From the NCBI GenBank assembly GCA_028282925.1, contig JANQGV010000299.1, forward strand, positions 1-32,734: DNA of 32,734 nucleotides. Direction: 5' to 3'. Below, piece after piece: positions 7,307 through 15,483 of the stretch (position 1 is the first letter of the stretch; each line of letters begins with the position of its first letter). Source of the stretch: Thermodesulfobacteriota bacterium. GTDB taxonomy: Bacteria; Desulfobacterota; WTBG01; CAIYCZ01; CAIRTM01. Below the pieces are notes generated by a model. The model had not been told where the DNA came from, did no database searches, and was given only the letters and a program-made list of their open reading frames with translations. The translations under genes and the position numbers were made by a program.

Positions 7307-8353
7307 ATGATCAAAAAGATTGTCGTAACGGTTATACTTTTCTGGTGCGTTAATGCCTATGGCGTACCGTTAGACCAGAATGCCTACCACTGGCAGGGGC
7401 AGTCCCAGTTTTTTGAAGGCTGGTATTTCAAAGTTTCCGACCCCGAGAGCGGACGCTCGTTTCTTTTTATCTATGCAGTTCAAAATCCGGATGGCATGTC
7501 ACCCTACAGCCAGAGTTTCATTATGGCCGGCAACAACTCTCCCGGGGTCAGCGAAATGGTGCTGCAACAGTTCGACGTGAACGATTTCAGCTCCCGCAAC
7601 GACCTGTTCGACGCGCGTATCGGCACGGAGAACCGTATATCCGGTGATCTGGAACAACTGCATTGCAGCGGCAACATAACCAACGGGACCGACAATTGTT
7701 CGTGGGAAATCGATTTCAGTGTTACCGAGCGGTGGGACCGGACCATGGGGTGGATGCAGTACCTGCCGAACCTGCAAACCTACTGGCATGTGGGGGCCAT
7801 GCAGGCTGTTGCATCCGGCCGCATAACCTGGAACGGTGAGGTGTTTACCTTCGACGATTTAATCGGGTACCAGGAAAAGAACTGGGGCCGCGAGTTTCCC
7901 GAAAACTGGTACTGGCTGCAGGCCAACCATTTCGACGACCCGCAGGTGTGCTGTCTTTCCATCGGGGGCGGCACCATGCCCCTGGGCACAACGGTTTTCG
8001 ATGCCTGCGGTATCGGGCTCAAGTATGCAGGCCGTCTGTATACCTTCAGTTTTCCCCAGAACCTCGTGCTTATCAATTACGAGATTGAGCCGGGCCAGTG
8101 GCAGATAGAAGCGCGAAAGGGTCGCTACAAAATCGTCATAGAGGCCTCCTGTGACCTTGACGAGTTGATCAACCTGATGAACCCCACTGTAGACGGAGGG
8201 CTGAAACCTTACACCTGGGAAACGGTCACCGGAGATGTAACCATCAGCCTGTATGAAAAGCGGGGTTTGCAGTGGGCGGAGATTGTCACGGCCACATCGG
8301 ATCTGGCCGGTCTTGAATTCGGTGGGGAACAGTGGCTGGGCTGGAACCAGTGA
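7307..8353 (+). CDS. Tocopherol cyclase-like / CrtC-like lipocalin-fold exported protein
   Basis: A 348-residue protein with a signal peptide (residues 1-19, cleaved after VNAYG). Family marks of the tocopherol cyclase-like group (VTE1-type, PF14249, related to carotenoid hydratase CrtC) are visible: HWQGQSQFFEGWYFKV at 27-42, SFIMAG, GRITWNGE.F.FDDLIGYQEKNWG near 165-190, and WYWLQANHF after it. True tocopherol synthesis is not expected here; bacterial members probably bind or modify hydrophobic ligands outside the cytoplasm. AAGGA lies 8 nt before the ATG. The lipocalin gene follows after 26 bp on the same strand, and the two probably form an operon ended by the terminator at 8934-8963. Confidence 0.82.
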   Translation: MIKKIVVTVILFWCVNAYGVPLDQNAYHWQGQSQFFEGWYFKVSDPESGRSFLFIYAVQNPDGMSPYSQSFIMAGNNSPGVSEMVLQQFDVNDFSSRNDLFDARIGTENRISGDLEQLHCSGNITNGTDNCSWEIDFSVTERWDRTMGWMQYLPNLQTYWHVGAMQAVASGRITWNGEVFTFDDLIGYQEKNWGREFPENWYWLQANHFDDPQVCCLSIGGGTMPLGTTVFDACGIGLKYAGRLYTFSFPQNLVLINYEIEPGQWQIEARKGRYKIVIEASCDLDELINLMNPTVDGGLKPYTWETVTGDVTISLYEKRGLQWAEIVTATSDLAGLEFGGEQWLGWNQ

Positions 8354-8379
8354 TATCCGACTGGATGAGAAAGGCACGG

Positions 8380-8907
8380 ATGAAAAAAAGCATTTTACTT
8401 TTTTTGTTTATCCTCACTGCATGCGCGGGAAAAGGAACCGGCATAAAAGAGCCCCTGGAGGTGGTTAGCCGGGTCGACATCACGCGGTATGCGGGAACGT
8501 GGTATGAGATTGCGCGCTACCCCAACAGCTTTCAGAAGGGCTGTACAGCCACAACGGCCACCTACACCCTGCGCGACGATGGAAAAATCAGCGTGGTCAA
8601 TCGTTGCCGGGTCGACTCGCCGGGCGGCCGAGAGAAAAAGGCCGAGGGCCGGGCCTGGGTGGTAGACCCGGCAACAAATGCAAAACTGCAGGTCAGTTTT
8701 TTCTGGCCTTTCCGGGGCAACTACTGGATTATTCAGCTCGACCCCGACTACCGGTATGCGGTGGTCGGGTCTCCCAGTCGAAAATATTTATGGATTCTTT
8801 CAAGAACCCCCAAGCTGGATCACGCTTTGTATCAGGGTATTTTAGAGAAACTGCCCGAGCAGGGCTATGATCCGGCGCGGCTGCTTACCACACCTCATTC
8901 CGGATAA
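8380..8907 (+). CDS. Blc-type outer-membrane lipocalin (lipoprotein)
   Basis: A 175-residue lipoprotein with lipobox LTAC (Cys17). The lipocalin signatures are present: GTWYEIARYPNSFQKGC (GxW block, about 38-54), an ATYTLRDDGKISVVNRC strand pair, and late NYWIIQLDPDYRYAVVGSP followed by YLWILSRTP, the usual bacterial lipocalin (Blc/ApoD-like) layout. Such proteins bind fatty acids or lysophospholipids and take part in envelope lipid care. The start MKKSILLFL is preceded by AAAGG; an upstream ATG in the same frame overlaps the preceding gene and would spoil the signal peptide. Length is normal for the family. Confidence 0.92.
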   Translation: MKKSILLFLFILTACAGKGTGIKEPLEVVSRVDITRYAGTWYEIARYPNSFQKGCTATTATYTLRDDGKISVVNRCRVDSPGGREKKAEGRAWVVDPATNAKLQVSFFWPFRGNYWIIQLDPDYRYAVVGSPSRKYLWILSRTPKLDHALYQGILEKLPEQGYDPARLLTTPHSG

Positions 8908-8933
8908 GCAGATACCTAATGAGAATCGCATGC

Positions 8934-8963
8934 GCGGACGGCCATAAGCCGCCCGCTTTTTTT
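8934..8963 (+). terminator. Rho-independent terminator
   Basis: Stem GCGGACGGC / GCCGCCCGC with one mismatch, loop CATAA, then seven T. It ends the cyclase-lipocalin operon. Confidence 0.85.
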
Positions 8964-9127
8964 ATTGTGATCGCTTCAACCGTTGATGGCCGCCCCTTTT
9001 TGCTTCAAAACCCCTTTTTAAAAGGATAGTGCGTTATGGCAGCGACGCTTCCTGCCCGGGTCAGGATTAACGCAGGCTCAAACAGTTATTCGGAAGGTGC
9101 CGCACGTGCACGGGCACAACGCGCATG

Positions 9128-9829
9128 TCAGTCGTCAAGGAGATCGCAAAGGCTTTGCGCCCACGTCTGTATCATCGACGGATTGAACCAGGCCTGGTCC
9201 GAGTATTTAGAAAGGGTCATCGAAAAGACTTCAACCGGGTAGAGGTCCCGCAAGGTGAATTCACCCCCGAATATACCGATTTCACCAACATAGGTAATGG
9301 AGGGGTGCTTTGCAAGCTCTTTATCAACGAAGAAGGACTTTGTTTCTTCCTTCACCAGTCCTGTTTCTTCATCGACATGGGTGGACAATGCAAAAAAAGC
9401 GACCGGCATTTGCGCCAGGGTTGTTTCGTGTTTTTTGAGAAACTGTTTTATCCCGGGCAGGAATGTGGCCCAGTAGATGGGGCTGCCGGCAACAACTGCG
9501 TCATATCCTGAAATATCGTCAACATAACGCGCATAGCTCATATCAACCTGAAAGCCGCACCCGCACAGTTCCTCGGATATGAGCCGCGCGGCTTTTTGAG
9601 TCGAACCGTGCTTGCTGTCGAAGGCAACAAGGATCTTTTTTCCGTTTGTATTGGTATCTCCGCAAGACCACTCCAGACCGTTAACGGACTTGTGGGGAAG
9701 CGCCCAGCCCGCTGCAGGAATACACAGCAGTGTCAGTATACATGCACAGAGCACGCCTGCCATACAACCCGGCGCAGCATAGCTAAACAGAAACGGTGTT
9801 TTTTCAATAGTCTTTTTTTTCATGCTCAT
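9128..9829 (-). CDS. Exported flavodoxin-domain protein
   Basis: A 233-residue protein with a hydrophobic signal or anchor at about 20-45 (VLCACILTLLCIPAAGWA). From residue 64 it is a flavodoxin fold: KILVAFDSKHGSTQKAA is the FMN phosphate-binding loop, YDAVVAGSPIYWATFLPGIKQFL the isoalloxazine-contacting loop, and FFALSTHVDE a later loop. It resembles the HemG/flavodoxin-5 group. Export is unusual, since most flavodoxins act in the cytoplasm, so FMN loading would need Tat export or insertion outside; no clear twin-arginine is seen. GGGAG lies 4 nt before the first ATG. A near-consensus promoter lies at 9863-9891. The redox partner is unknown. Confidence 0.85.
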   Translation of the reverse strand: MSMKKKTIEKTPFLFSYAAPGCMAGVLCACILTLLCIPAAGWALPHKSVNGLEWSCGDTNTNGKKILVAFDSKHGSTQKAARLISEELCGCGFQVDMSYARYVDDISGYDAVVAGSPIYWATFLPGIKQFLKKHETTLAQMPVAFFALSTHVDEETGLVKEETKSFFVDKELAKHPSITYVGEIGIFGGEFTLRDLYPVEVFSMTLSKYSDQAWFNPSMIQTWAQSLCDLLDD

Positions 9830-9862
9830 AGGACTCCCAATGATATTCTCTGATTACCTATT

Positions 9863-9891
9863 TATATACCTACCCCGGTAGAAAGAGTCAA
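9863..9891 (-). promoter_or_regulatory. Sigma-70 promoter of the flavodoxin gene
   Basis: On the minus strand TTGACT (9891-9886), a 17-bp spacer and TATATA (9868-9863). It stands about 35 bp upstream of the start codon. Confidence 0.65.
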
Positions 9892-9983
9892 GAACACATT
9901 TGGTATGTGCTGTAAGCGTTTCAGGAGGGGGGAAAGCGGATATGCCCGCAATGGACAGGGTCGTGAAAAATTTGCATGAGGAG

Positions 9984-10006
9984 TGCAGGCACTGTTTGTG
10001 CCTGCA
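9984..10006. other. Perfect 9-bp stem-loop
   Basis: TGCAGGCAC (9984-9992) pairs with GTGCCTGCA (9998-10006) across a 5-nt loop. It lies between the two divergent promoters, with no T-run on either side. It could be a protein-binding palindrome or a short structured element; the role is unknown. Confidence 0.4.
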
Positions 10007-10026
10007 AAACCCGGCGGCGGCGAATG

Positions 10027-10054
10027 TTGACTTTTGAACATGTTTTGCTATAGA
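10027..10054 (+). promoter_or_regulatory. Sigma-70 promoter of the NHL-repeat gene
   Basis: TTGACT (10027-10032), a 16-bp spacer and TATAGA (10049-10054). The start codon at 10117 lies about 55 nt after the expected transcription start. Confidence 0.5.
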
Positions 10055-10116
10055 GTAGGTTTTAGAGCCTGGAACACCCACTACTACAATAATTATATTT
10101 AACGAGGGTATGTGCA

Positions 10117-11400
10117 ATGAAGAGTACTAGCAAGAGAGTATACACAGTATTGGTATGTGTCGTGCTGATTGCAGGAGCCTGCGCAGCACTATGGCATTTT
10201 GAGTTTATGCAGTGGCGGGACGATGACGCCGCCGACGGCGAAATCATAATGGAGCCGGCAGATATTGTCGTGGGTCCTTCCGGAAGCGTCTACGTAGCCG
10301 ATATCTGGCAGTCCTATATCATGAAATTCGATGCCGAAGGCGACTTCATTACCAAATGGCGCTACCCGGTGGATACAGACAACACCGACGTTTTCTGTCC
10401 CACAGGCCTGGGCGTTGATGCGTCTGAACATATCTATATGACGGATTACAAAAACCACCGCATCCAGAAGTTCGACTCGGAAGGAACCTATATAACAGCC
10501 TGGGGTTCCCGGGGCAGTGGAAACGGTGAGTTCGATTATCCCTCGGGCATAACCGTGAGTCCCACCGGGCATATCTATGTGGCCGATTCGTACAACAACC
10601 GCATCCAGAAGTTTGATACGGACGGTACATACATCACATCGTGGGGAACCGAGGGGTCGGGCAACGGGGAATTCTCCGGGCCGTTCGGCGTTGCAGCCGA
10701 CGTGTGGGGCAATGTCTATGTGGCCGATACCTATAACCATCGCATCCAGAAATTCGATTCGCAGGGCGGGTTCATCTCCGCCTGGGGGATGAAGGGGGGC
10801 GCCGAAGGGGAGTTTTATGGACCCGGGGGCGTCTCCGTTGACGGGCAGGGCTATGTGTATGTGTCCGACACCCAGAACAACCGTATGCAGCAGTACGATT
10901 CCCACGGGAATTTTATCACCATATTCGGTTCTCTTGGCGAGGAGGACGGCAAAATGTTCGGGCCGTGCGCCGCAGCCGTGGATGCCGAAGGCAATGTCTA
11001 TGTAGCCGAGGCTAAAAACTACCGGGTACAGAAGTTCAAGCGCGTATGGGGGCCGGAAGGTGACGGCGGTGAGGGTGAGGATCTGTGCGAGGTATGGCTG
11101 GGAACCTGGGATGTGGAATACGGCGACGGCACGGCAGCTGTCTGGGTGATCGACGGGTCTGAAATACGCGACAGCAACTTTTTTCCCTGTGGTGCTTCCG
11201 GTGTTGCCACATCGGAAGAAGGTGAAGACGTGCCTTTTAAAATATATTCATTCCAGGGGACCAAATTCATGTATACCGAAGAGGTGGGCGAACTGGATCA
11301 GCAGATGCCCTATACCTTTATCAATCTTGCCGGGGGTGAGTTTACCGCCGAAGAGGGCGGCGCGTACGATATTGTATCGGGAAAAAGCAGAAGTCAGTAG
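10117..11400 (+). CDS. Exported six-repeat NHL beta-propeller protein
   Basis: A 427-residue protein with an N-terminal signal peptide or anchor (residues 8-27). Residues about 44-312 contain six NHL repeats of the form P-G-hydrophobic-DxxGxxYVAD-xxNxRIQKFDxxGxxIxxWGxxGxxxGEF, nearly uniform and about 47 residues long, which should close into a six-bladed propeller. Residues about 325-427 form a separate small beta-rich domain starting with a Cys (CEVWLGTWDVEYGDG) that is not recognised. NHL propellers usually act as binding platforms. The ATG has GAGGG 8-9 nt upstream. The gene is monocistronic, with its own promoter and a strong terminator at 11440-11472. Confidence 0.9.
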   Translation: MKSTSKRVYTVLVCVVLIAGACAALWHFEFMQWRDDDAADGEIIMEPADIVVGPSGSVYVADIWQSYIMKFDAEGDFITKWRYPVDTDNTDVFCPTGLGVDASEHIYMTDYKNHRIQKFDSEGTYITAWGSRGSGNGEFDYPSGITVSPTGHIYVADSYNNRIQKFDTDGTYITSWGTEGSGNGEFSGPFGVAADVWGNVYVADTYNHRIQKFDSQGGFISAWGMKGGAEGEFYGPGGVSVDGQGYVYVSDTQNNRMQQYDSHGNFITIFGSLGEEDGKMFGPCAAAVDAEGNVYVAEAKNYRVQKFKRVWGPEGDGGEGEDLCEVWLGTWDVEYGDGTAAVWVIDGSEIRDSNFFPCGASGVATSEEGEDVPFKIYSFQGTKFMYTEEVGELDQQMPYTFINLAGGEFTAEEGGAYDIVSGKSRSQ

Positions 11401-11439
11401 CGTTTCCACTGCTCCGGCATCCCGATTCTTTCAGGTGTA

Positions 11440-11472
11440 AAAGCAGGTGGCTGAGAACCACCTGCTTTTTTT
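11440..11472 (+). terminator. Rho-independent terminator
   Basis: Perfect 9-bp stem AGCAGGTGG / CCACCTGCT with a 7-nt loop and a run of T. A-rich bases on the other side could let it also stop the convergent FrhB transcript. Confidence 0.88.
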
Positions 11473-11545
11473 AGTTCTATAGTGCCGTTTTAACACCTGG
11501 GGGGCGGGCCACCACCTCCATTGCGCGGCAATTCGTTCCGAAGAT

Positions 11546-12859
11546 TTAAAACTGCTCCGGATTTTCATAGCCCAGTTCCCGGCGTTTGTTTATGCAAAAC
11601 CCGTACTGCGGATACTTCTTCAAAAGCTCCATCAGCATGTTCTCCGGCAGCCCCCGCAGGCGGCGGTTTTCCTGGTTGCCGAACATTTGCTGCATGGAAT
11701 CGTCGATTTTAAACTCGCCGTTTTTCAGGTAGTGCTCATACCCGTAGAGATCGTAGTCGGTAAAGCCTTCGAGCATTGAAACCATGCCTTCCAGAAAATC
11801 GCGGCCCTCGTCGGGCAGTTCCCGTGTCTGCAGCCGGTTTTCGGCCAGGCAGGCGTCGAAAATTTCAGCCGCTTTGGTGTTGCGCAGCATGACGGTGTTG
11901 AACTGCTGAAACTCGGAGCGGTCCACGGTCAGGTCCGAGGCATAGCCGTTGAAATCGTTGCACAGAAAGCAGAAGGGCTGCGGGTATTTAATCACGGCAT
12001 ACTGGGGAATCCTGATCTCTTTGCCGCTATGCAGGGTAAATACGAAGTCGGCCGTAATACGCTCCTCCACATGCCGGGCCACTTCGGCTTCGCCGCTTGC
12101 GCCGTACTCCTGCAGCAGTGTATCGATTTTGCCCCGGCCGAAACGTCCGATGTCGCCGATGCCGACCACCAGTTTAATGGTACGGGTCAGCTTGTCCGCC
12201 GCTCCGGCAAGGGCGGGGAACAGTTCCCGGTAGGCGTGGGCCGCATACTGAAGTTTTCGGAGGGCCTGCACGTGGCAGGCAAGCCCTGCAAAGGCAACTT
12301 TTTCGAAGTCTGCGGCTTCCCCGAGCACAGTCAGCAGGGGATTGGGGTCGTATTTTTTATCCATACATTCCAGCAGGCTTTTTGGATCTGTTACGATCCG
12401 TGGTTTGGGATGATAACAGTAGCCGTCCGGGTGCTGTTTGCCGGTGGTGATGACGGCATCCATGGCGCCGCTTTCAAGCAGGTAGGTGAAAAGTGTGGTC
12501 ACCACCCCGCCGTCGGGGGCTTCGGCCAGAATCTCTTCGCTGGTGGAACCGGCGCATTCGGCCCTGATGTGATTTCCCAGCGGGGGAATGTCTTTGGTGT
12601 TGAACAGCCACTGCTGGATGGGCGTTACCGGCAGAAAGGTCCGGGGACAGGCCAGGTAGCATATGCCGCACTTGTTGCAGTCGCCGCTGAGTTGCGGGGT
12701 GTCCTCGCCCAGGCTAATGCACTGTTTCGGGCAGATCGCAATGCATGAACCGCAGTAGCAGCAGGCTTTCTGTTCAATGACCTTGTGTTGCAGGGCTTCG
12801 AATCCGGCTTTTGCAATTTCACCGTGTTTTTCCAGAATTGTTTTTTCCTGTGCTTCCAT
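11546..12859 (-). CDS. FrhB-family iron-sulfur flavoprotein with two [4Fe-4S] motifs
   Basis: A 437-residue cytoplasmic protein. Residues 33-75 hold a two-cluster ferredoxin domain: CCYCGSCIAICP and CNKCGICYLACP. The rest matches the N- and C-terminal domains of the coenzyme F420 hydrogenase/dehydrogenase beta subunit: GGVVTTLFTYLLESGAMDAVI near 115, AFAGLACHVQALRK near 190, a VGIGDIGRFGRGK stretch near 235, and Cys in PFCFLCNDFNGYASDL near 300. Family members are FAD enzymes that pass electrons between deazaflavin or other hydride carriers and iron-sulfur proteins. A sulfate-reducer-like host need not use F420, so the true carrier is open. AGGAG lies 7 nt before the ATG. It is 22 bp downstream of a TetR gene on the same strand, probably one operon. 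Confidence 0.88.
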   Translation of the reverse strand: MEAQEKTILEKHGEIAKAGFEALQHKVIEQKACCYCGSCIAICPKQCISLGEDTPQLSGDCNKCGICYLACPRTFLPVTPIQQWLFNTKDIPPLGNHIRAECAGSTSEEILAEAPDGGVVTTLFTYLLESGAMDAVITTGKQHPDGYCYHPKPRIVTDPKSLLECMDKKYDPNPLLTVLGEAADFEKVAFAGLACHVQALRKLQYAAHAYRELFPALAGAADKLTRTIKLVVGIGDIGRFGRGKIDTLLQEYGASGEAEVARHVEERITADFVFTLHSGKEIRIPQYAVIKYPQPFCFLCNDFNGYASDLTVDRSEFQQFNTVMLRNTKAAEIFDACLAENRLQTRELPDEGRDFLEGMVSMLEGFTDYDLYGYEHYLKNGEFKIDDSMQQMFGNQENRRLRGLPENMLMELLKKYPQYGFCINKRRELGYENPEQF

Positions 12860-12881
12860 TTTTTTACTCCTGTTTTGGGGA

Positions 12882-13442
12882 TTATTCTTGTGTCAGTGCT
12901 CCCTCGATGATTTGGCTTCCCACCTCATGCAAGGTGGCGATCACGTTGTCGTCGCCGGTGTCCTCCACCAGCCCGGTACACATCAGAGTTGCAAACCCGA
13001 AGGTGAACATCCATAACCGATTTAAAAGGCGTTGGCGGTTCCGGTTGTCCATGCGGGCAAAGCGTTCAATGGTTTCCATTTGTCCAACATGGTACTGGTT
13101 GAATTCCTTGAAGATTCCTTTGAATTCACGGTCCTGCAAAAAAATCGACCGGAAGAGCCGGGAATAATCCCGGGCAAACAGCACAAGGCCTATGGCCATA
13201 TTCAAGGGTCGACTGTCGGTGTACATCCTGTTGGCATGATCAGTAAGAATTTTCTTTGTTTCACTGATGACCTTTTGCTCCATCTCGAACTTGGTGTCGA
13301 AACAACTGTATACCGGCTGCAGGGACGAGCCCAGCCGCTGGGCGACTTTTCGCATGGTCAGCCCGTCAAGCCCTTCTTCCTGTACGATTTCCATTGCGGC
13401 CCGGACGGCATCCTGTTTGGTGAATTTGATTTTGGGGGGCAT
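12882..13442 (-). CDS. TetR-family transcriptional regulator
   Basis: A 186-residue regulator starting MPPKIKFTKQDAVRAA. Residues 8-50 are the TetR helix-turn-helix: A..IV.EEGLDGLTMRKVAQRLGSSLQPVYSCF. The remaining helices form the ligand and dimer domain. The frame is open upstream to 13481, but the ATG at 13442 gives the normal TetR N-terminus. The gene is directly followed by the FrhB-family gene, so it probably controls that operon and itself. A palindrome overlaps its predicted -10. Confidence 0.9.
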   Translation of the reverse strand: MPPKIKFTKQDAVRAAMEIVQEEGLDGLTMRKVAQRLGSSLQPVYSCFDTKFEMEQKVISETKKILTDHANRMYTDSRPLNMAIGLVLFARDYSRLFRSIFLQDREFKGIFKEFNQYHVGQMETIERFARMDNRNRQRLLNRLWMFTFGFATLMCTGLVEDTGDDNVIATLHEVGSQIIEGALTQE

Positions 13443-13472
13443 TGCATATCCCGATATTATATAACTTATGAT

Positions 13473-13509
13473 ATATATCAATTGTTATATTATTTTTGGT
13501 GTTTGTCAA
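13473..13509 (-). promoter_or_regulatory. Promoter and candidate TetR operator
   Basis: On the minus strand TTGACA (13509-13504) is followed after 17 bp by AACAAT (13486-13481). This -10 lies inside the near-palindrome ATATAACAATTGATATAT (complement of 13473-13490; 16 of 18 positions symmetric). A repressor bound there would block the promoter, the usual TetR autoregulation layout. Which protein binds is inferred. Confidence 0.45.
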
Positions 13510-13649
13510 GATGGAAGGTGTTTTCGGCCGCCCGTAACTGCTGAATAACTTATTTAAACCACATTGTTTTGTTGTAAGAAAGCGGGGCATTATATCGTCA
13601 TAGTCAGCAGGGAAACACCTTTGAAAAAAATCCATGAGGGGCGGCAGAT

Positions 13650-14003
13650 ATGATCAAACAAGCACTATTCATTGGCTTAACGGTTGTTTTTACAACCGCG
13701 GCGTGGGCTGGGGATACCTTCTGGGGCAACATCCGGCACGGGGGCAGCACCGAAATGGGGTCTTATACCTATTACCGCGACGGGACCAGTGCCGTCCGGA
13801 TCGGCGACTATACTTATTACTCGGACGGTACGTATGAAGTAACCATCAGCGCCACTACCTTTCGGTCGGATGGTCACATATCACGTACGGTCGGTGATTA
13901 CACGTATCGAAGCGACGGCAACAACGGATACACCATCGGTAACACTCACTACTACAACGGCGGCAGCATTACGGAAATGGGAGAATACCGGCACATCAAC
14001 TGA
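13650..14003 (+). CDS. Small exported repeat protein, Y-x-Y-x-x-DG type
   Basis: A 117-residue protein with a signal peptide (cleavage after TTAAWA, about residue 20). The mature part is a run of short strands with a repeating pattern such as GSYTYYRDGT, GDYTYYSDGT, ATTFRSDGH, GDYTYRSDGN and GNTHYYNGG, with periods of about 14-15 residues. It is rich in Tyr, Gly and Thr and has no Cys. This suggests a small beta-solenoid or beta-sheet exported protein. GAGGGG lies about 8 nt before the ATG. The gene stands alone. The function is unknown. Confidence 0.75.
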   Translation: MIKQALFIGLTVVFTTAAWAGDTFWGNIRHGGSTEMGSYTYYRDGTSAVRIGDYTYYSDGTYEVTISATTFRSDGHISRTVGDYTYRSDGNNGYTIGNTHYYNGGSITEMGEYRHIN

Positions 14004-14067
14004 GTAAGACAGTCGAAGAACACCTTACTCCCAGGGTTTTGCAGGATTTGTATTTATGAAAGGGGAA

Positions 14068-14898
14068 TTAAGAGGTGCTGTTTTCACGTTGGGTGCTTTG
14101 ATGAAAGGCGGTCAGCATAACAACGCCTGTCAGAATGGTGACAATGCCGACAACCTGCATGGACACAAGGGTTTCTCTCAGGACCAGCCTTCCGGCCAGG
14201 GTGGCGATAATGATGCTGGCCGATGTAAAGCAGGGCACAACCTGGTTTGCCTGGGCCTTGGTAAAGGCAAACTGGGTTATTGCCAGGGTGGCGGTGCCGA
14301 ACATCAGTGCCAGCGGCGAAAAAACCAGAGTGAGGTCCTCGATAAACGACAACCGCTTGGTCAGGGTCTGCAGCGCCATCATACTGCCGGCACTGAAACC
14401 AATTGAGAATCCGGCATATTTATATCCGTTGGCTTTCGACATGGAAACCGGTATGATTCCGATAACAACAAGGGGGCCGCACACGCCGAGAAACGCCGTC
14501 ATGCTGAAGTGGGTTGTTGCAATCCCGGCGGTATTGGTGTTGAAAAGGCTGGCAAGGGCCGTGCCTCCGATAATCAATACCACCCCCATGATTTCCACAC
14601 GCGATATGGATTCCTCCAGGACATAGTGAGAAAACACCATGAGCGTTACCAGCCCCGTGCCTTCAAGGGGGGCAATCAGATTGACGGGGGCGAACTTCAG
14701 GGCGGCCCAGTGAACAAACATAAATGCAAACGCTAGGGCGGTTCCCAGCACCCAGATGGCCGAATGTTTGTTTTTGAGACTCTTTTTTGTTTTTACGCCC
14801 TCAATGGCATATTTCTGGAGCCCTTTGCCGATGTACAGGGTAACAAAGGATAAGACGCCGATGGCAAGGCCTATAAATACGGGTTTGTCCAGGCTCAT
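14068..14898 (-). CDS. DMT-superfamily membrane transporter, NIPA/EamA-like
   Basis: A 276-residue protein with about nine or ten transmembrane helices. The first half (FIGLAIGVLSFVTLYIGKGLQKYA; VHWAALKFAPVNLIAPLEGTGLV) and the second (GFSAGSMMALQTLTKRL; FTKAQANQVVPCFTSASIIIA) show the internal repeat of drug/metabolite transporters. GKGLQK near residue 25 and the KFAPVNLIAPLEG turn resemble NIPA-type magnesium-transporter-like proteins. The substrate is not predictable. No good Shine-Dalgarno sequence precedes the ATG. Confidence 0.78.
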   Translation of the reverse strand: MSLDKPVFIGLAIGVLSFVTLYIGKGLQKYAIEGVKTKKSLKNKHSAIWVLGTALAFAFMFVHWAALKFAPVNLIAPLEGTGLVTLMVFSHYVLEESISRVEIMGVVLIIGGTALASLFNTNTAGIATTHFSMTAFLGVCGPLVVIGIIPVSMSKANGYKYAGFSIGFSAGSMMALQTLTKRLSFIEDLTLVFSPLALMFGTATLAITQFAFTKAQANQVVPCFTSASIIIATLAGRLVLRETLVSMQVVGIVTILTGVVMLTAFHQSTQRENSTS

Positions 14899-14955
14899 AG
14901 GCAGACTGGAACGCTTAAGGGAACCCGGCCGGTATCGGAAAGATAAGCAAACCGA

Positions 14956-15483
14956 CTACACGCCGACATGGTGCAACCGGTTTGTAGAACGAATGTTTTC
15001 AAGAAAGTCATACAGAACGTTTTTCGTAACACGTTCAACACGTGCAGTGCTGTGGCTGAACGGCGCTAGACGGTGTTTACTTTTGGCCCAGGCCAGGTAC
15101 ATGCCCGGGTCGCCGCTCTCAGCGGGTCGGTAGAGCTTAAAAGAGGCGGTCACCAGACTTCTCTGTAAGGGGGCAACCCGTTTTTCATGGAGTTCCACAA
15201 CCAGGGTGCCGCTGCAGCGGTATAGTGATGCAGCCCGGGTAAACTGTGGAACAACATGCAAGCCGCGGGCGTGCAGTCGGCGTGTAATGCCCTCGGTTGT
15301 CTCTTTGTGTATACGGCTGCTTTCGGGAAGTGTATCGTCAACATTCACAATCAGGCAAAGATCCTGTATGCCTGAGAGCTGAATCCCAATGGCAAGTGAT
15401 TGGACGCCGAAGGGATCGGATTTCCAGCAGAGGTACAGGATGGTGCAGGTGCCGATGATGAGAAAAAAAAATTCCGGGCTCAT
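14956..15483 (-). CDS. Hypothetical membrane-anchored protein
   Basis: A 175-residue protein that I do not recognise. Residues 4-20 (EFFFLIIGTCTILYLCW) form one N-terminal transmembrane helix, leaving a mixed alpha/beta soluble domain. That domain includes LCLIVNVDDTLPES, LHARGLHVVPQF, GTLVVELHE and a helical C-terminus (RVTKNVLYDFLENI). It is followed by the transporter gene 57 bp downstream on the same strand. The start lacks a Shine-Dalgarno sequence. Codon use looks like that of the neighbours, which supports it being real. Confidence 0.6.
   Translation of the reverse strand: MSPEFFFLIIGTCTILYLCWKSDPFGVQSLAIGIQLSGIQDLCLIVNVDDTLPESSRIHKETTEGITRRLHARGLHVVPQFTRAASLYRCSGTLVVELHEKRVAPLQRSLVTASFKLYRPAESGDPGMYLAWAKSKHRLAPFSHSTARVERVTKNVLYDFLENIRSTNRLHHVGV

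Noticed and set aside
9036-9242. Possible 68-residue protein with AAAAGGA upstream
   Set aside because: Its second half is antisense to the flavodoxin gene and the residues (Ala, Arg, Ser-rich) look like a shadow frame. Weak evidence only.
10189-10905. 238-codon minus-strand frame opposite the NHL repeats
   Set aside because: It is a shadow of the repetitive NHL coding sequence; repeats on one strand make long antisense frames.
12029-12748. 239-codon plus-strand frame opposite the FrhB gene
   Set aside because: The minus-strand gene has clear iron-sulfur and FrhB motifs; this frame shows none and has no start signal.
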